Below are positions 51,339-61,176 of a DNA stretch of 64,000 nt, one piece after another. Source of the DNA: Tateyamaria sp947503385 (GTDB lineage Bacteria > Pseudomonadota > Alphaproteobacteria > Rhodobacterales > Rhodobacteraceae). Positions within the stretch are counted from its first letter, which is position 1, and each line of letters opens with the position of its first letter. The notes beneath the pieces are model-generated. The model saw nothing but the letters and a program-made list of their open reading frames with translations, did no database searches and was not told the DNA's origin. The translations under genes and the position numbers were made by a program. The DNA lies in assembly GCF_051195235.1 (NCBI RefSeq), contig NZ_JBNFZM010000006.1, forward strand, positions 227,062 to 291,061. Direction: 5' to 3'.

Positions 51339-52442
51339 TCAGACCCCCTCTTTCACCGCGACCACCTCTGTCGCAAACACACCCGGCAACGCCACTTCGA
51401 GCAACTCCAGATCGTCCGATGGGTCGCCATACCGCACCGCGTCACCCGGAGGAATAACAAAGGCATCCCCCGCCTCAAGAGCAAAGGGCGCGCGCCCTTC
51501 CCCCTCCAACACCATCCGGCCCTCCATCACAAAGGTAAAGAGAATGTCGGCCTTATGGCGCGTCCATACCGCGTCGCCGCGTGCACCGCGCACCACTTGC
51601 ACACCCGCCACACCGTTGGTGCCCTCCGCAATGCCGGTATCGCGCGCATCGAAGCCCGGCACACGGAACGGGTGCCAGACCGCATCCTCTTCCCTGTGAT
51701 GCACAAAGCGTTGCCCCTGAAATCGCCTGTCCGGGTTTGCCGGACCGTTCGGCAACGTCATTTCGTGGTCGATCGTGGTGATATGTTCCGCAGGCACGCC
51801 AATCTCGATCACCTCGATATTGTCACTGGCATACAACACGCGGTGCCGGATTTCGGGCGGCTGGATCACACAACATCCTGCGTGCAGCCGGAACGGCTCT
51901 CCCTGATCCTCGTAAACAAGGTCCACCCAGCCCCGGTAACAAAAGATCAGCTGAAATCCGACCGTGTGGTAATGCACCATATCGGGCACAGGCCCGCCAT
52001 CGGGGATGCGGATATGGCTGGCGATGATGGACCCGCCCAGACGGTCTGGGATCAGATCGCGGTAGTGCATTCCGGCCCGGCCAATGACCCAAGGCGCCTG
52101 ATCGGCCAGCCGACGCACCACAAAACTGTGGATCGTTTCCGGCGCATGAAGGGGCGTCGACACGTCGTCGATCTCGACCCTTGTGCCTCCGGGCGATGTC
52201 AGCGCGCGCGCGCCTTCCGCAAACCCGTCCGGATCATCTGCCAAAATGCGCAAGGCACCGGGGCCTCCCGCTGCGCCCGTGTCCAGCCGCACGGTGATGC
52301 CATGCCCCGAGAACACAGCCACACGCGGATCGTCAGCGGGGTAGATCATGTCCATCCGCATCCCCAGCACTTTGGTGAAAAACCCAATATCGTCCCCGAG
52401 CGCCGCGCTTGGCAGCACAACTTCGGCCCGCAGTTCAGACAT
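51339..52442 (-). CDS. VOC-cupin fusion protein
   Basis: A 367-residue protein with an N-terminal glyoxalase/VOC-like segment (about 5-75: VVLPSAALGDDIGFFTKVLG, MRMDMIYPADDPRV) and two cupin-like parts. The first (about 130-230) has MVHYHTVGFQLIFCYRGWVD and CVIQPPEIRHRVL, a good metal site; the last (about 280-355) has KADILFTFVMEGRMVLEGEG and GDAFVIPPGD. It is the first gene of the cdd-deoA-deoB unit, separated by 1 bp. I know of no established role in nucleoside salvage. Cytoplasmic. Confidence 0.82.
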   Translation of the reverse strand: MSELRAEVVLPSAALGDDIGFFTKVLGMRMDMIYPADDPRVAVFSGHGITVRLDTGAAGGPGALRILADDPDGFAEGARALTSPGGTRVEIDDVSTPLHAPETIHSFVVRRLADQAPWVIGRAGMHYRDLIPDRLGGSIIASHIRIPDGGPVPDMVHYHTVGFQLIFCYRGWVDLVYEDQGEPFRLHAGCCVIQPPEIRHRVLYASDNIEVIEIGVPAEHITTIDHEMTLPNGPANPDRRFQGQRFVHHREEDAVWHPFRVPGFDARDTGIAEGTNGVAGVQVVRGARGDAVWTRHKADILFTFVMEGRMVLEGEGRAPFALEAGDAFVIPPGDAVRYGDPSDDLELLEVALPGVFATEVVAVKEGV

Positions 52443-52647
52443 GACGATCCCCCTTCATCCCGGCAAATAAACTCTGTGCACGGCGCGGATGCAATCCGGG
52501 CCGGGGACAGAGGCTTTGAATAAATGGCGTGCGCGGCACGCGCGCACCCGGATCACGCCCCCCCGTGACCAAACGTCAATTGTCGCGCGCCGGAAAATAG
52601 TTTAACGCTAAACCAAATTTTTGGAATACGCTCGAATAAGGTAACCC

Positions 52648-54921
52648 ATGACTGATTTACCCAGCCTGCGCGAGGCCGCGCTTGAGTATCACGAACATCC
52701 CAAACCCGGAAAGCTTGAGATACGCGCGACCAAACCCATGGCCACCGGGCGCGATCTGGCCCGTGCCTATTCGCCCGGCGTCGCCGAAGCATGTATCGAG
52801 ATCAAGGCAAACCCGGCGGATGCCGCCCGCTACACCGCGCGCGGCAATCTGGTGGCGGTCGTCTCCAACGGCACTGCGGTTCTGGGTCTCGGCAATATCG
52901 GCGCGCTCGCCTCCAAACCGGTGATGGAGGGCAAGGCGGTCCTGTTCAAGAAATTTGCCTCCATCGACTGTTTCGACATCGAAGTCGACGAAACCGACCC
53001 GGAAAAACTTGCCGAGATTGTTTGCGCGCTGGAACCGACCTTTGGGGCCATCAACCTCGAAGACATCAAAGCCCCCGATTGCTTTACCGTCGAGCGTATC
53101 TGCCGCGAGCGCATGAACATCCCGGTATTCCACGATGATCAGCACGGCACCGCCATCGTCGTGGGCGCGGCAGCAACAAATGCGTTGCACGTGGCGGGCA
53201 AGTCGTTTGCTGACATCAAGATCGTGTCGACAGGTGGCGGCGCGGCGGGCATCGCCTGCCTCAACATGCTGCTCAAGATGGGGGTCAAGCGCGAAAACGT
53301 CTGGCTGTGCGACATTCACGGGCTGGTCTATGAGGGTCGCGAGGTCGACATGAACCCGGCCAAGGCCGCCTTTGCGCAAGCCACCGACAAACGCACACTC
53401 GATGATGTGATCGACGGGGCCGACCTGTTCCTCGGGCTGTCCGGTCCCGGCGTCCTGAAGCCGGAACATGTGCAAAAAATGGCGGGCAGGCCAATCATCT
53501 TTGCCCTCGCCAATCCAACGCCGGAAATTCTCCCCGATGATGCCCGTGCCGTCGCGCCGGATGCGATCATTGCCACGGGTCGCAGCGATTTTCCAAATCA
53601 AGTCAACAACGTACTGTGTTTTCCGTTCATCTTCCGTGGGGCGCTGGACGTGGGCGCGACCACCATCAATGACGAGATGCAGCTTGCCTGTATCGACGGC
53701 ATCGCAGCGCTGGCCCGTGCCACCACAAGCGCCGAGGCCGCCGCCGCCTATCAGGGTGAACAGCTCACCTTCGGGGCCGATTACCTGATCCCCAAACCCT
53801 TTGATCCGCGACTGGTGAGCATTGTCAGCTCCGCTGTGGCCAAGGCGGCGATGGACACGGGCGTGGCCACGCGGCCCATAGACGACCTTGAGGCCTACAA
53901 GCGCAAGCTGGACAGTTCGGTCTTCAAATCCGCCCTGCTGATGCGACCCGTGTTCGAGGCGGCCAAGGCCGAATCCCGTCGCATCGTCTTTGCCGAAGGC
54001 GAGGATGAGCGCGTGTTGCGCGCAGCCCAAGCGATGATTGAAGAGACCACCGAACGCCCGATCCTGATCGGACGGCCCGAAGTGATCGAAACCCGCATCG
54101 CTCGTGACGGGCTGACCCTGCGCCTTGGCGACAATGTTGATCTCGTGAACCCCGAAAACGACCCGCGTTACCGCGACTACTGGGGCACCTATCACGACCT
54201 GATGTGCCGTCGCGGCGTCACCCCGGACCTTGCGCGTGCGATCATGCGCACCAACACCACCGCCATCGGTGCCGTGATGGTGCACCGGAACGAAGCTGAC
54301 AGCCTGATCTGCGGCACATTCGGCGAACATCGCTGGCATCTGAACTACGTCACGCAGGTACTGGGGCGCGACGGGCTGCACCCTGTGGGCGCGCTCAGCC
54401 TGATGATCCTCGAAGACGGGCCGTTGTTTATCGCCGACACCCATGTCCACACGACCCCTTCGCCACAGGAGCTGGCGGAAATCGTGCAAGGCGCGGCCCG
54501 CCACGTACGCCGCTTTGGCCGGGAACCGAACATTGCACTGTGTTCACAGTCGCAGTTCGGCACGCAGGATTATGGCTCGGGCGAACGGCTGCGCGCCGCA
54601 ATGCGGATCCTCGACGAAGCGGAAGCGGACTATTGCTACGAGGGGGAGATGAACGTGGATACCGCACTTGATCCCGACCTGCGTGCCCGGCTGATGCCCG
54701 GCAACCGCATGGAAGGGCCTGCAAATGTGCTTGTGTTTGCCCATGCCGACGCGGCCTCTGGCGTGCGCAACATCCTCAAGATGAAAGGCGGCGGGCTAGA
54801 GGTTGGCCCCATCCTGATGGGTCTGGGCAACCGCGCGCACATTGTAACGCCGTCCATCACGGCGCGGGGGCTGCTGAACATGTCCGCGGTGGCCGGTACA
54901 CCCGTCACGCACTACGGCTGA
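52648..54921 (+). CDS. maeB: NADP-dependent malic enzyme with phosphotransacetylase-like domain
   Basis: A 757-residue enzyme converting malate to pyruvate and CO2. Malic enzyme domain (about 1-430): SPGVAEACIEIKANP, GNIGALASKPVMEGKAVLFK, FHDDQHGTAIVVGAAATNAL, and NAD(P) site STGGGAAGIACLNMLLKMG. The C-terminal third (about 430-757) is phosphotransacetylase-like (RIVFAEGEDERVLRAAQ, MEGPANVLVFAHADAASGV), usually catalytically inactive and regulatory, responding to acetyl-CoA. Length is typical for MaeB. AAGGT precedes the ATG. Single-gene unit. Confidence 0.96.
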   Translation: MTDLPSLREAALEYHEHPKPGKLEIRATKPMATGRDLARAYSPGVAEACIEIKANPADAARYTARGNLVAVVSNGTAVLGLGNIGALASKPVMEGKAVLFKKFASIDCFDIEVDETDPEKLAEIVCALEPTFGAINLEDIKAPDCFTVERICRERMNIPVFHDDQHGTAIVVGAAATNALHVAGKSFADIKIVSTGGGAAGIACLNMLLKMGVKRENVWLCDIHGLVYEGREVDMNPAKAAFAQATDKRTLDDVIDGADLFLGLSGPGVLKPEHVQKMAGRPIIFALANPTPEILPDDARAVAPDAIIATGRSDFPNQVNNVLCFPFIFRGALDVGATTINDEMQLACIDGIAALARATTSAEAAAAYQGEQLTFGADYLIPKPFDPRLVSIVSSAVAKAAMDTGVATRPIDDLEAYKRKLDSSVFKSALLMRPVFEAAKAESRRIVFAEGEDERVLRAAQAMIEETTERPILIGRPEVIETRIARDGLTLRLGDNVDLVNPENDPRYRDYWGTYHDLMCRRGVTPDLARAIMRTNTTAIGAVMVHRNEADSLICGTFGEHRWHLNYVTQVLGRDGLHPVGALSLMILEDGPLFIADTHVHTTPSPQELAEIVQGAARHVRRFGREPNIALCSQSQFGTQDYGSGERLRAAMRILDEAEADYCYEGEMNVDTALDPDLRARLMPGNRMEGPANVLVFAHADAASGVRNILKMKGGGLEVGPILMGLGNRAHIVTPSITARGLLNMSAVAGTPVTHYG

Positions 54922-55053
54922 TTGCCGCGCGCCGCCGATACCGGCAGGTTTACCAGCCCGTTTCCCATCTTGGAAAACGGTCGTGATGGCCCTGTCACGC
55001 GGCGCGATCCGCCCTATTTATAATGGCAACCGTAGCTTGGCCCGGAGGCCCCC

Positions 55054-55311
55054 ATGATCCGACTGCTGTGTATCGCCGCCCTCGTCTCTGTGACCGCCTG
55101 CGCCACCACCACGAATGAGGAGCCGGGCAGCATCACCTTGCGCGGCGACACATATCGCACCGTCACCCGCACCTTCCAGACAGATGACGGCCGGACCTAC
55201 CAACGCATGACCATCTATGTCGGTGCCGAACGGGTCAGTTGCATCCCCGGCGACATCCGCGACTGCGAAGTTGCGCTGTCCGACATCTTCACCCGGCCGC
55301 GCGGGCGGTAA
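55054..55311 (+). CDS. small lipoprotein
   Basis: An 85-residue protein with a lipobox at VTAC (CIAALVSVTAC), so it is anchored by Cys16 or so to a membrane. The mature part has FQTDDGRTYQRMTIYVGAER and two cysteines (VSCIPGDIRDCEVAL). Unknown function. It converges with the next lipoprotein gene with 12 bp between. Confidence 0.8.
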   Translation: MIRLLCIAALVSVTACATTTNEEPGSITLRGDTYRTVTRTFQTDDGRTYQRMTIYVGAERVSCIPGDIRDCEVALSDIFTRPRGR

Positions 55312-55323
55312 CAGACGCAGCCG

Positions 55324-55704
55324 TTACAGGGGCGACAGCGTTCCGGACAATTCTTCCGACCCTCCAGCGTTCCCACGCGCAAAACGCACGGTGATCCGGT
55401 TTCCCGCAATGGCTGTGCGCGCGCAGTCCAGATTGCTCTGCGTGCGACCGACGCACAGCCGATCCTCCTCCACAGTCCAAAAAATGCTTTGGCGCTGCGC
55501 CAATGTCGCTGTGCCGACGCCGCCTGCGCGCAGATCTATGGTCACCTTGCGCGACGTATTCGGGGCGCTCAACGTGATCCTTTGGTTCGTCAACCGCGCC
55601 TCCAGCGCCGGACCACGCAAGCCGTCAACCTCCGGCGCAGGCGCATCACATGCAGCGACCATCACCAGCGCAGCAATCACAGTCCATGTCAGTTTCGTTC
55701 TCAT
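55324..55704 (-). CDS. lipoprotein of unknown function
   Basis: A 126-residue protein with lipobox MVAAC. The mature part has a VTIDLRAGGVGTATLAQRQ beta-rich stretch and a Cys pair (RLCVGR ... NLDCARTAI). GGAGG lies 7 bp before the ATG, which is therefore preferred over upstream starts. It is divergent from prpE. Confidence 0.82.
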   Translation of the reverse strand: MRTKLTWTVIAALVMVAACDAPAPEVDGLRGPALEARLTNQRITLSAPNTSRKVTIDLRAGGVGTATLAQRQSIFWTVEEDRLCVGRTQSNLDCARTAIAGNRITVRFARGNAGGSEELSGTLSPL

Positions 55705-55820
55705 CCCAACCTCCTCAAACTGCGTAAAATCGGCGCGGTTGCGCAGGTCTGCCGCTAACAGACTTGTCACATCCCTTTTGCTGCGCATAGGGCTGTGTGC
55801 GAGGGACGAGGAGGAATACC

Positions 55821-57713
55821 ATGGGATACCGCGCCGAATACGACAACTGGAAAACAGACCCGGAAGGTTGGTGGATGACCGCCGCCCAAGCGATAGACTG
55901 GGATACCCCACCGTCCAAGGCTCTGACCCAGCGCGGCGAAAATCTCTATGACTGGTTCGCCGATGCCAAGGTGAACACGTGCTACAACGCCGTCGACCGC
56001 CATGTCGAAGCAGGCCGCGGTGATCAGTTGGCCATCATCTACGACAGCCCGATCACCGGCTCCGTCAGCCGCATCACATATGCCGAATTGCAGACCCGCG
56101 TCGCCACATTGGCCGGGGCACTGACAGCGCAGGGCGTCACCATGGGCGACCGCGTTATCATCTACATGCCGATGGTGCCCGAAGCATTGGAGGCGATGCT
56201 GGCCTGTGCGCGTATCGGCGCTATCCATTCGGTCGTGTTCGGCGGATTCGCCGCCAACGAACTGGCTGTGCGCATCGACGATTGCGCGCCCAAGGCCATC
56301 ATCGCCGCCTCCTGCGGGCTGGAACCGGGCCGCGTGGTCAAATACAAGCCGCTGCTGGATGAGGCGATCAACCTTTCCACTGCCAAGCCAGACGTCTGCA
56401 TCATCCTGCAGCGCGAACAGGAACCCGCAGAGCTGATCGAGGGGCGCGATATCGATTGGTACGCCTGTCAGCAGGGCATTGATCCTGCGCCATGCGTCCC
56501 GGTCAACGGCGATCACCCTGCCTATATTCTCTACACCTCCGGCACCACGGGCGCGCCCAAAGGCGTCGTGCGCCCCACCGCGGGCCATCTCGTGGCGCTG
56601 AACTGGACGATGAAGAACATCTATCAGGTGGAACCGGGTGAGGTGTTCTGGGCCGCATCGGACGTGGGCTGGGTCGTGGGTCACAGCTATATCTGCTACG
56701 CGCCGCTGATCCATGGCAACACAACCGTTGTGTTCGAAGGCAAGCCCGTCGGCACCCCCGACGCTGGCACCTTCTGGCGCGTGATTGCCGATCATAACGT
56801 CAAAAGCTTTTTCACCGCCCCCACCGCCATCCGCGCGGTCAAACGCGAAGACCCCAAGGGGCTTGAGCGGCAGAAATACGACCTCTCCGGACTGCGCGCC
56901 CTTTACCTCGCTGGTGAACGGGCCGATCCCGACACAATCGAATGGGCGCAGGATATCCTTGGCGTGCCGGTCTATGACCACTGGTGGCAGACCGAAACCG
57001 GCTACACCATCGCGGGCAACCCCGCAGGTCTCGAAGCGCTGCCGGTGAAAATTGGCTCACCCACTGTGCCCATGCCTGGCTATGACGTGAAAATCCTTGA
57101 CGAGGCGGGGCACCCCGTGGCGGCAGGCGAACTGGGCGGGATCGCGATCAAGCTGCCCCTGCCCCCCGGCACTCTGCCGACGCTGTGGAACGCCGAAGAT
57201 CGGTTTGCCAAAAGCTATCTCACCACATTCCCCGGCTACTACGAAACCGGCGATGCGGGCATGATGGACGAAGACGGCTACCTCTATATCATGGCGCGCA
57301 CCGATGATGTGATCAATGTGGCGGGCCACCGACTGTCCACAGGCGCCATGGAAGAGGTCCTCGCCGGGCACCCGGATGTGGCGGAATGCGCCGTGGTGGG
57401 CGTCAGTGACCAGCTCAAGGGGCAATCGCCTGTGGGCCTTCTGTGCCTGACCACCGGCGTTAACCGCCCGCATGACGAGATCGTCGGCGAGTGTGTCAAA
57501 CGCGTCCGCGACCAGATCGGCCCCGTGGCCGCATTCAAACAGGCCATCGTGGTCGACAGGTTGCCCAAGACCCGCTCGGGCAAGATCCTGCGCGCCACAG
57601 TGGTCAAGATCGCAGACAATCAGGATTTCAAAATGCCCGCCACCATCGACGACCCCGCCATCCTCGACGAGATCAAGGAGGCCCTCCAAACCATTGGCTA
57701 CGCAAAAGGCTGA
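55821..57713 (+). CDS. prpE: propionyl-CoA synthetase
   Basis: A 630-residue ligase of the acetyl-CoA synthetase family. Motifs are YILYTSGTTGAPKGVVRPTA, ASDVGWVVGHSYICYAPL, YDHWWQTETGYTI, YYETGDAGMMDEDGYLYI, and the acetylatable Lys in LPKTRSGKILRATV. The N-terminal FADAKVNTCYNAVDRHVE fits PrpE rather than Acs, and the length is as in PrpE. It makes propionyl-CoA from propionate. A strong GGACGAGGAGG site selects the start. Alternative: a broad short-chain acyl-CoA synthetase. Confidence 0.92.
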   Translation: MGYRAEYDNWKTDPEGWWMTAAQAIDWDTPPSKALTQRGENLYDWFADAKVNTCYNAVDRHVEAGRGDQLAIIYDSPITGSVSRITYAELQTRVATLAGALTAQGVTMGDRVIIYMPMVPEALEAMLACARIGAIHSVVFGGFAANELAVRIDDCAPKAIIAASCGLEPGRVVKYKPLLDEAINLSTAKPDVCIILQREQEPAELIEGRDIDWYACQQGIDPAPCVPVNGDHPAYILYTSGTTGAPKGVVRPTAGHLVALNWTMKNIYQVEPGEVFWAASDVGWVVGHSYICYAPLIHGNTTVVFEGKPVGTPDAGTFWRVIADHNVKSFFTAPTAIRAVKREDPKGLERQKYDLSGLRALYLAGERADPDTIEWAQDILGVPVYDHWWQTETGYTIAGNPAGLEALPVKIGSPTVPMPGYDVKILDEAGHPVAAGELGGIAIKLPLPPGTLPTLWNAEDRFAKSYLTTFPGYYETGDAGMMDEDGYLYIMARTDDVINVAGHRLSTGAMEEVLAGHPDVAECAVVGVSDQLKGQSPVGLLCLTTGVNRPHDEIVGECVKRVRDQIGPVAAFKQAIVVDRLPKTRSGKILRATVVKIADNQDFKMPATIDDPAILDEIKEALQTIGYAKG

Positions 57714-57790
57714 CAGGCGGTTAGGCAGGCTGCCAGCGGGGGTACCCAACGACATGAATCCCGACCGTGGGACGCGCGGCTCCGCCGATC

Positions 57791-58564
57791 TCACGCGGTC
57801 TGTTTTTCCAGATGCCAAACCTGTTCGACAGGGTACTCCTTGGCCCATGTCGCAGGCACCGCACCGCGCACACCCTCTGCCCCGTCGGGGGCGTAAACCT
57901 CGTCGTATCTTCGGACGGCAAACCCGATTTGGTCGAACAGGGACATCCATCCGGATAGGGTCAGGTTAAAGCATACGCCGCTTGGCTCGAATGTGACGTC
58001 GGTCCAGTCAGCGCCCCACATATTGCGGTAAGGACGGTGCAATGTGCGGTCACAGGGCGATCCGTCAGGGGGCGAGCAAACCAGTGACAAGGGATGGTTG
58101 CCCAGAAACACAAGCCGTCCGCCCGGCCGCAGCAATCGCCATGCTTCGCGCAGCCATACCTCGGGCCGACACCAGATCGATGCACCATATTCGGATATGG
58201 CAAAGTCAAAGGACGCGGCGGGCAGGCCCGTTTGTTCCGCATTGCCTTCGACAAAGGCAATGTCGGCGTTGTGTACTTTGGCCAACCGCCGGGCTGTCGC
58301 CAATTGCTGTGGCGATAGGTCAATTGCCGTCACACGCGCCCCGCGACGTGCCATCCAACCGGACACGTATCCGGTGCCACATCCAAGCTCTATCGCATCC
58401 TGCCCCACCATATCGCGCGGCAACAACTGCAACCCGTGATCCGGATGCCCCCAGTTCCCCCATTCAGGCGTCTCAAGCGCCCAGAGCCGCGCACCAACAT
58501 CTTCCCAGTTGACCGCGTCAGCCTCCCAAACCGAGCGATTGATCAAAACATGATCACGCGTCAC
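57791..58564 (-). CDS. class I SAM-dependent methyltransferase
   Basis: A 257-residue methyltransferase. The SAM motif I is AIELGCGTGYVSGWMARRG, motif II region TAIDLSPQQLATARRLA, and SFDFAISEYGASIWC follows, with LLRPGGRLVFLGNHP as motif III. The acceptor is unknown; the C-terminal part is like general small-molecule enzymes. The gene stands alone. Confidence 0.93.
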   Translation of the reverse strand: MTRDHVLINRSVWEADAVNWEDVGARLWALETPEWGNWGHPDHGLQLLPRDMVGQDAIELGCGTGYVSGWMARRGARVTAIDLSPQQLATARRLAKVHNADIAFVEGNAEQTGLPAASFDFAISEYGASIWCRPEVWLREAWRLLRPGGRLVFLGNHPLSLVCSPPDGSPCDRTLHRPYRNMWGADWTDVTFEPSGVCFNLTLSGWMSLFDQIGFAVRRYDEVYAPDGAEGVRGAVPATWAKEYPVEQVWHLEKQTA

Positions 58565-58940
58565 GGTCCGTCCCCCTGCTATGCTTTGGCCTGCACATTA
58601 GCACAAAATCCGCATGTCAGCACTGCGGAACCCACCGCCCGGCGCCAAGAGCGCCAGCACTGACGCGCAAAATCTGGACAAGGTGCAATGCCCCGACCGC
58701 CACAGGTTTCACCGGATCATCACCGTGAGACTGGAAGGCCAGGACGCACAGTCGCCGGTCATCCCACCCCCGACAGAAACGCGCATCGCGGCCACGCCTG
58801 GCATCAAACCCTCCGCTTCAGCACGCGTGCAAACACGTCCTATTTCTTCTCTTTAGAAAATACTCCGGGGGGAGGCGAAGCCGGGGGGCTGGCCCCCCTC
58901 CCACACCCGGCCAAAGCGGCAAACACCCGCCAGCAACAGA
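58565..58940. other. 376-bp gap with dispersed element copy g
   Basis: At 58842-58905 is TTCTTCTCTTTAGAAAATAC, TCCGGGGGGAGG, and a GCCGGGGGGCTGGCCCCCCT hairpin, another copy of the dispersed element. An 80-codon plus-strand frame before it has no recognisable motif or ribosome site; I see no gene. Confidence 0.65.
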
Positions 58941-59954
58941 TCAACCGTCGCAGATCGCCTGCAGTTGCAACCAGTCCCGGTCCGGCATGATCGGCACTGC
59001 CTCTGCCCCGGCCATTGGGTTCGCCTCGATCAGGGCCAGCGTTTCTTCTCCTGAGATATCGCGGGCACGCGCATAGGCCGTCGAATGGATCGATGCGGCA
59101 GCAAAGGCCGCAATCAGGTCCGAAGGCGCAGGCGGCGGCGCCGGGTTGGCCAATTGATCCTCGGCAAAAGCGTCGAGCGACGATGGCGGCAGCGTTCCCG
59201 TGGTCAAAAGTGTCGCCGTGGCCGGTGTCCCCGCATGTTCCAGCACCGCGCGAAGCGGGGGTGCGCCACCGGCACGCTCAAGTTCGGCCAGCACATAGCC
59301 CGCTGCAACTTCCGGGGCTTCGAAATCTTCGACCAGCGCCCGGTTCAAGGCAACTGTTCCGCCGGGCAGGGCCAGCGCCTCGCGCACTCCGCCGGGCAGG
59401 ATCACAACGCGCGCGGCGCCGGTACGACCTGCAAGAGCGGCCAGCGCGGGCCGCGCTTCGGCCGTTGCGCAGGGCGGGCCGGACACCCGTTCGATGCGCG
59501 CCAGCAGCGCGTTGCCGATCTCGACCTCCTTAACCGGAGGCACCACACGCACCGCATGATCCACCAGCGCGCCGGGCAGCCACAAGAACGCCAGTGCCGC
59601 CACCGCACTGACCGACACCGCAGCGCCCAGCCAACGCAACCGCCCCGGACGGGGGCGGGCGCGGGCCACGGCCAGACGAAGCGTCTCGATCGCGTCGATC
59701 ATCTCGGCGTTTTCCGGGCTCAACTCAAGCGTTTCGTCCGGATCGCCATCCGGATGGAACACAGCGCCCCCACCAACCATCGGGCCACGTTCCACCGCAG
59801 CCAGCGACCAGTGGGTCAGCGCCCGGTCGTTGAGATCGGAAATGACCAGCGTCGCGTCACCGATGGACACCACCACCTCGCGGCGCTGTCCATCTGGAGT
59901 GGCACGCCACAGACCCGTGGCCTCCAGCCGGTCGTATTTGTTGAGTGCCGTCAT
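58941..59954 (-). CDS. membrane-anchored protein with degenerate M48-like domain
   Basis: A 337-residue protein: a cytoplasmic N-terminal domain (1-105), one membrane helix (about 110-130: LGAAVSVSAVAALAFLWLPG), then a periplasmic domain. That domain has VVILPGGVREALALPGG, VALNRALVEDF and AGYVLAELERAG, which resemble the strand and helix preceding and containing HExxH in M48 peptidases, but the zinc histidines are missing. I infer an inactive, structural or chaperone-like relative. The start at MTALNKYDRL is preferred over upstream frames. Stands alone. Confidence 0.72.
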   Translation of the reverse strand: MTALNKYDRLEATGLWRATPDGQRREVVVSIGDATLVISDLNDRALTHWSLAAVERGPMVGGGAVFHPDGDPDETLELSPENAEMIDAIETLRLAVARARPRPGRLRWLGAAVSVSAVAALAFLWLPGALVDHAVRVVPPVKEVEIGNALLARIERVSGPPCATAEARPALAALAGRTGAARVVILPGGVREALALPGGTVALNRALVEDFEAPEVAAGYVLAELERAGGAPPLRAVLEHAGTPATATLLTTGTLPPSSLDAFAEDQLANPAPPPAPSDLIAAFAAASIHSTAYARARDISGEETLALIEANPMAGAEAVPIMPDRDWLQLQAICDG

Positions 59955-60143
59955 GCGCTGCTGCCGTGGCCTCTGCTCGGGCGGGCGGTTGGCCCTTGTT
60001 TTGACGTGTAAAATACCACGGTCATGTCGCCCCGCCAAGTCGGCAGAAGAACGCTGCAAGCGGGCTGCCCAATAATGTGATTTGGACGAACGTGATGCGC
60101 GTGCATAGAGTGACGTCACGACAGCATGAACAAGGACCTGCCG

Positions 60144-60596
60144 ATGCGACACTTCACCCTTTCACTCCTTGCCGGGCTCGCCCTGTCCAGTCCCGGCCTT
60201 GCCGCCGAAGGCACGCGCATTCAGGTCTCGGGCGAGATCATCGACACCTGGTGTTACTATTCCGGCGTGATGGGGGGACCCGACGCCGTGGTGGGCTCTG
60301 CGCACCATACGTGCGCGCTTTGGTGCAGCGCTGGCGGCATCCCGGTGGGCCTGCTGGCAGAGGACGGCACCGTCTACATGGTGCTCAAGGTCGGTGACGA
60401 TACGCAGACAGCCGGCGGTGACACGTTGCTGAGGATGGCGGCGCACACGGTCGAGGCGGACGGAATGCTCTATGAGCGGGACGGTCTGCGCTACATCGTG
60501 GTGTCTGACGTCGTGTCCGACCTCGACATCACCAACAAGAACCACGAGGACTATGGCAATGTGCCCGGCTTCTCGATCCCTGATCCGAACAAGTGA
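60144..60596 (+). CDS. exported Cys/His-rich protein
   Basis: A 150-residue protein with a signal peptide (MRHFTLSLLAGLALSSPGLAAE). The mature region has IDTWCYYSGVMGG and GSAHHTCALWCSAGGIPVG: three Cys and two His close together, a likely metal or heme site. AAGGA 7 bp upstream selects this ATG. First gene of a cluster with another exported Cys-rich protein and a SCO protein, so a role in copper or cytochrome maturation is plausible. Confidence 0.78.
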   Translation: MRHFTLSLLAGLALSSPGLAAEGTRIQVSGEIIDTWCYYSGVMGGPDAVVGSAHHTCALWCSAGGIPVGLLAEDGTVYMVLKVGDDTQTAGGDTLLRMAAHTVEADGMLYERDGLRYIVVSDVVSDLDITNKNHEDYGNVPGFSIPDPNK

Positions 60597-60606
60597 GGTG
60601 CCGCAC

Positions 60607-61173
60607 ATGTTGAAACATCTGACAGCCGCAATTGCCCTGCTCGCCACACCGCTGGCCGCGCAGGATTTCTCCGAAGGGTCCCAGGCGCGCAGCTGGAACC
60701 TCTATGCCGAAATCCCCGCCAAGTTCGAGGCCAAGGTCGTCGATCTCGTATGTGAATTCACCGGCGACTGTCCTGCCGACTGCGGTGCGGGCAAACGCCA
60801 GATGGGCCTGTTGCGCACGGCGGACGACGTCCTGATCCTCGCCATGAAAAACAGCCAGCCCGCCTTTACCGGCGCTGCGGTCGAGTTGCAGCCCTACTGC
60901 AATCAGGTGATCACCGTGGATGGGCTGATGCTGGACGATCCGGACCTTGGCGCGCGCAACGTCTATCTGGTGCAATCCATCGTACCGCCCGGTGAGACCG
61001 ACAAGATCAAGGCGAACACGTGGACTAAGGTCTGGGCCAAAGAGCACCCCGAAGCAAAAGGCAAGGGCCCGTGGTTCCGCCGCGATCCGTCGATCAAAGA
61101 GATCATCGCAACCGAAGGGTATCTCGGCCTCGGCCTTGAGATCGATGAAGCGTTCATTGCGGAGAATTTCTGA
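60607..61173 (+). CDS. exported Cys-rich protein
   Basis: A 188-residue protein with signal peptide MLKHLTAAIALLATPLAAQ. It has a cysteine cluster CEFTGDCPADCGAGKRQ and a later LQPYCNQVI, then QSIVPPGETDKIKANTWTKV. Four Cys suggest an Fe-S, copper or disulfide function. It starts 10 bp after the previous gene, with GAGG as ribosome site, and is 3 bp from the SCO gene. Family not recognised. Confidence 0.8.
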   Translation: MLKHLTAAIALLATPLAAQDFSEGSQARSWNLYAEIPAKFEAKVVDLVCEFTGDCPADCGAGKRQMGLLRTADDVLILAMKNSQPAFTGAAVELQPYCNQVITVDGLMLDDPDLGARNVYLVQSIVPPGETDKIKANTWTKVWAKEHPEAKGKGPWFRRDPSIKEIIATEGYLGLGLEIDEAFIAENF

Positions 61174-61176
61174 GCC

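Noticed and set aside
52657..54504. Long minus-strand open frame (615 codons) opposite maeB
   Set aside because: Antisense to a clear malic enzyme; no domain or ribosome site.
58614..58856. 80-codon plus-strand gene before dispersed element g
   Set aside because: Composition looks random for high-GC DNA and it runs into the repeat; no supporting ribosome site.
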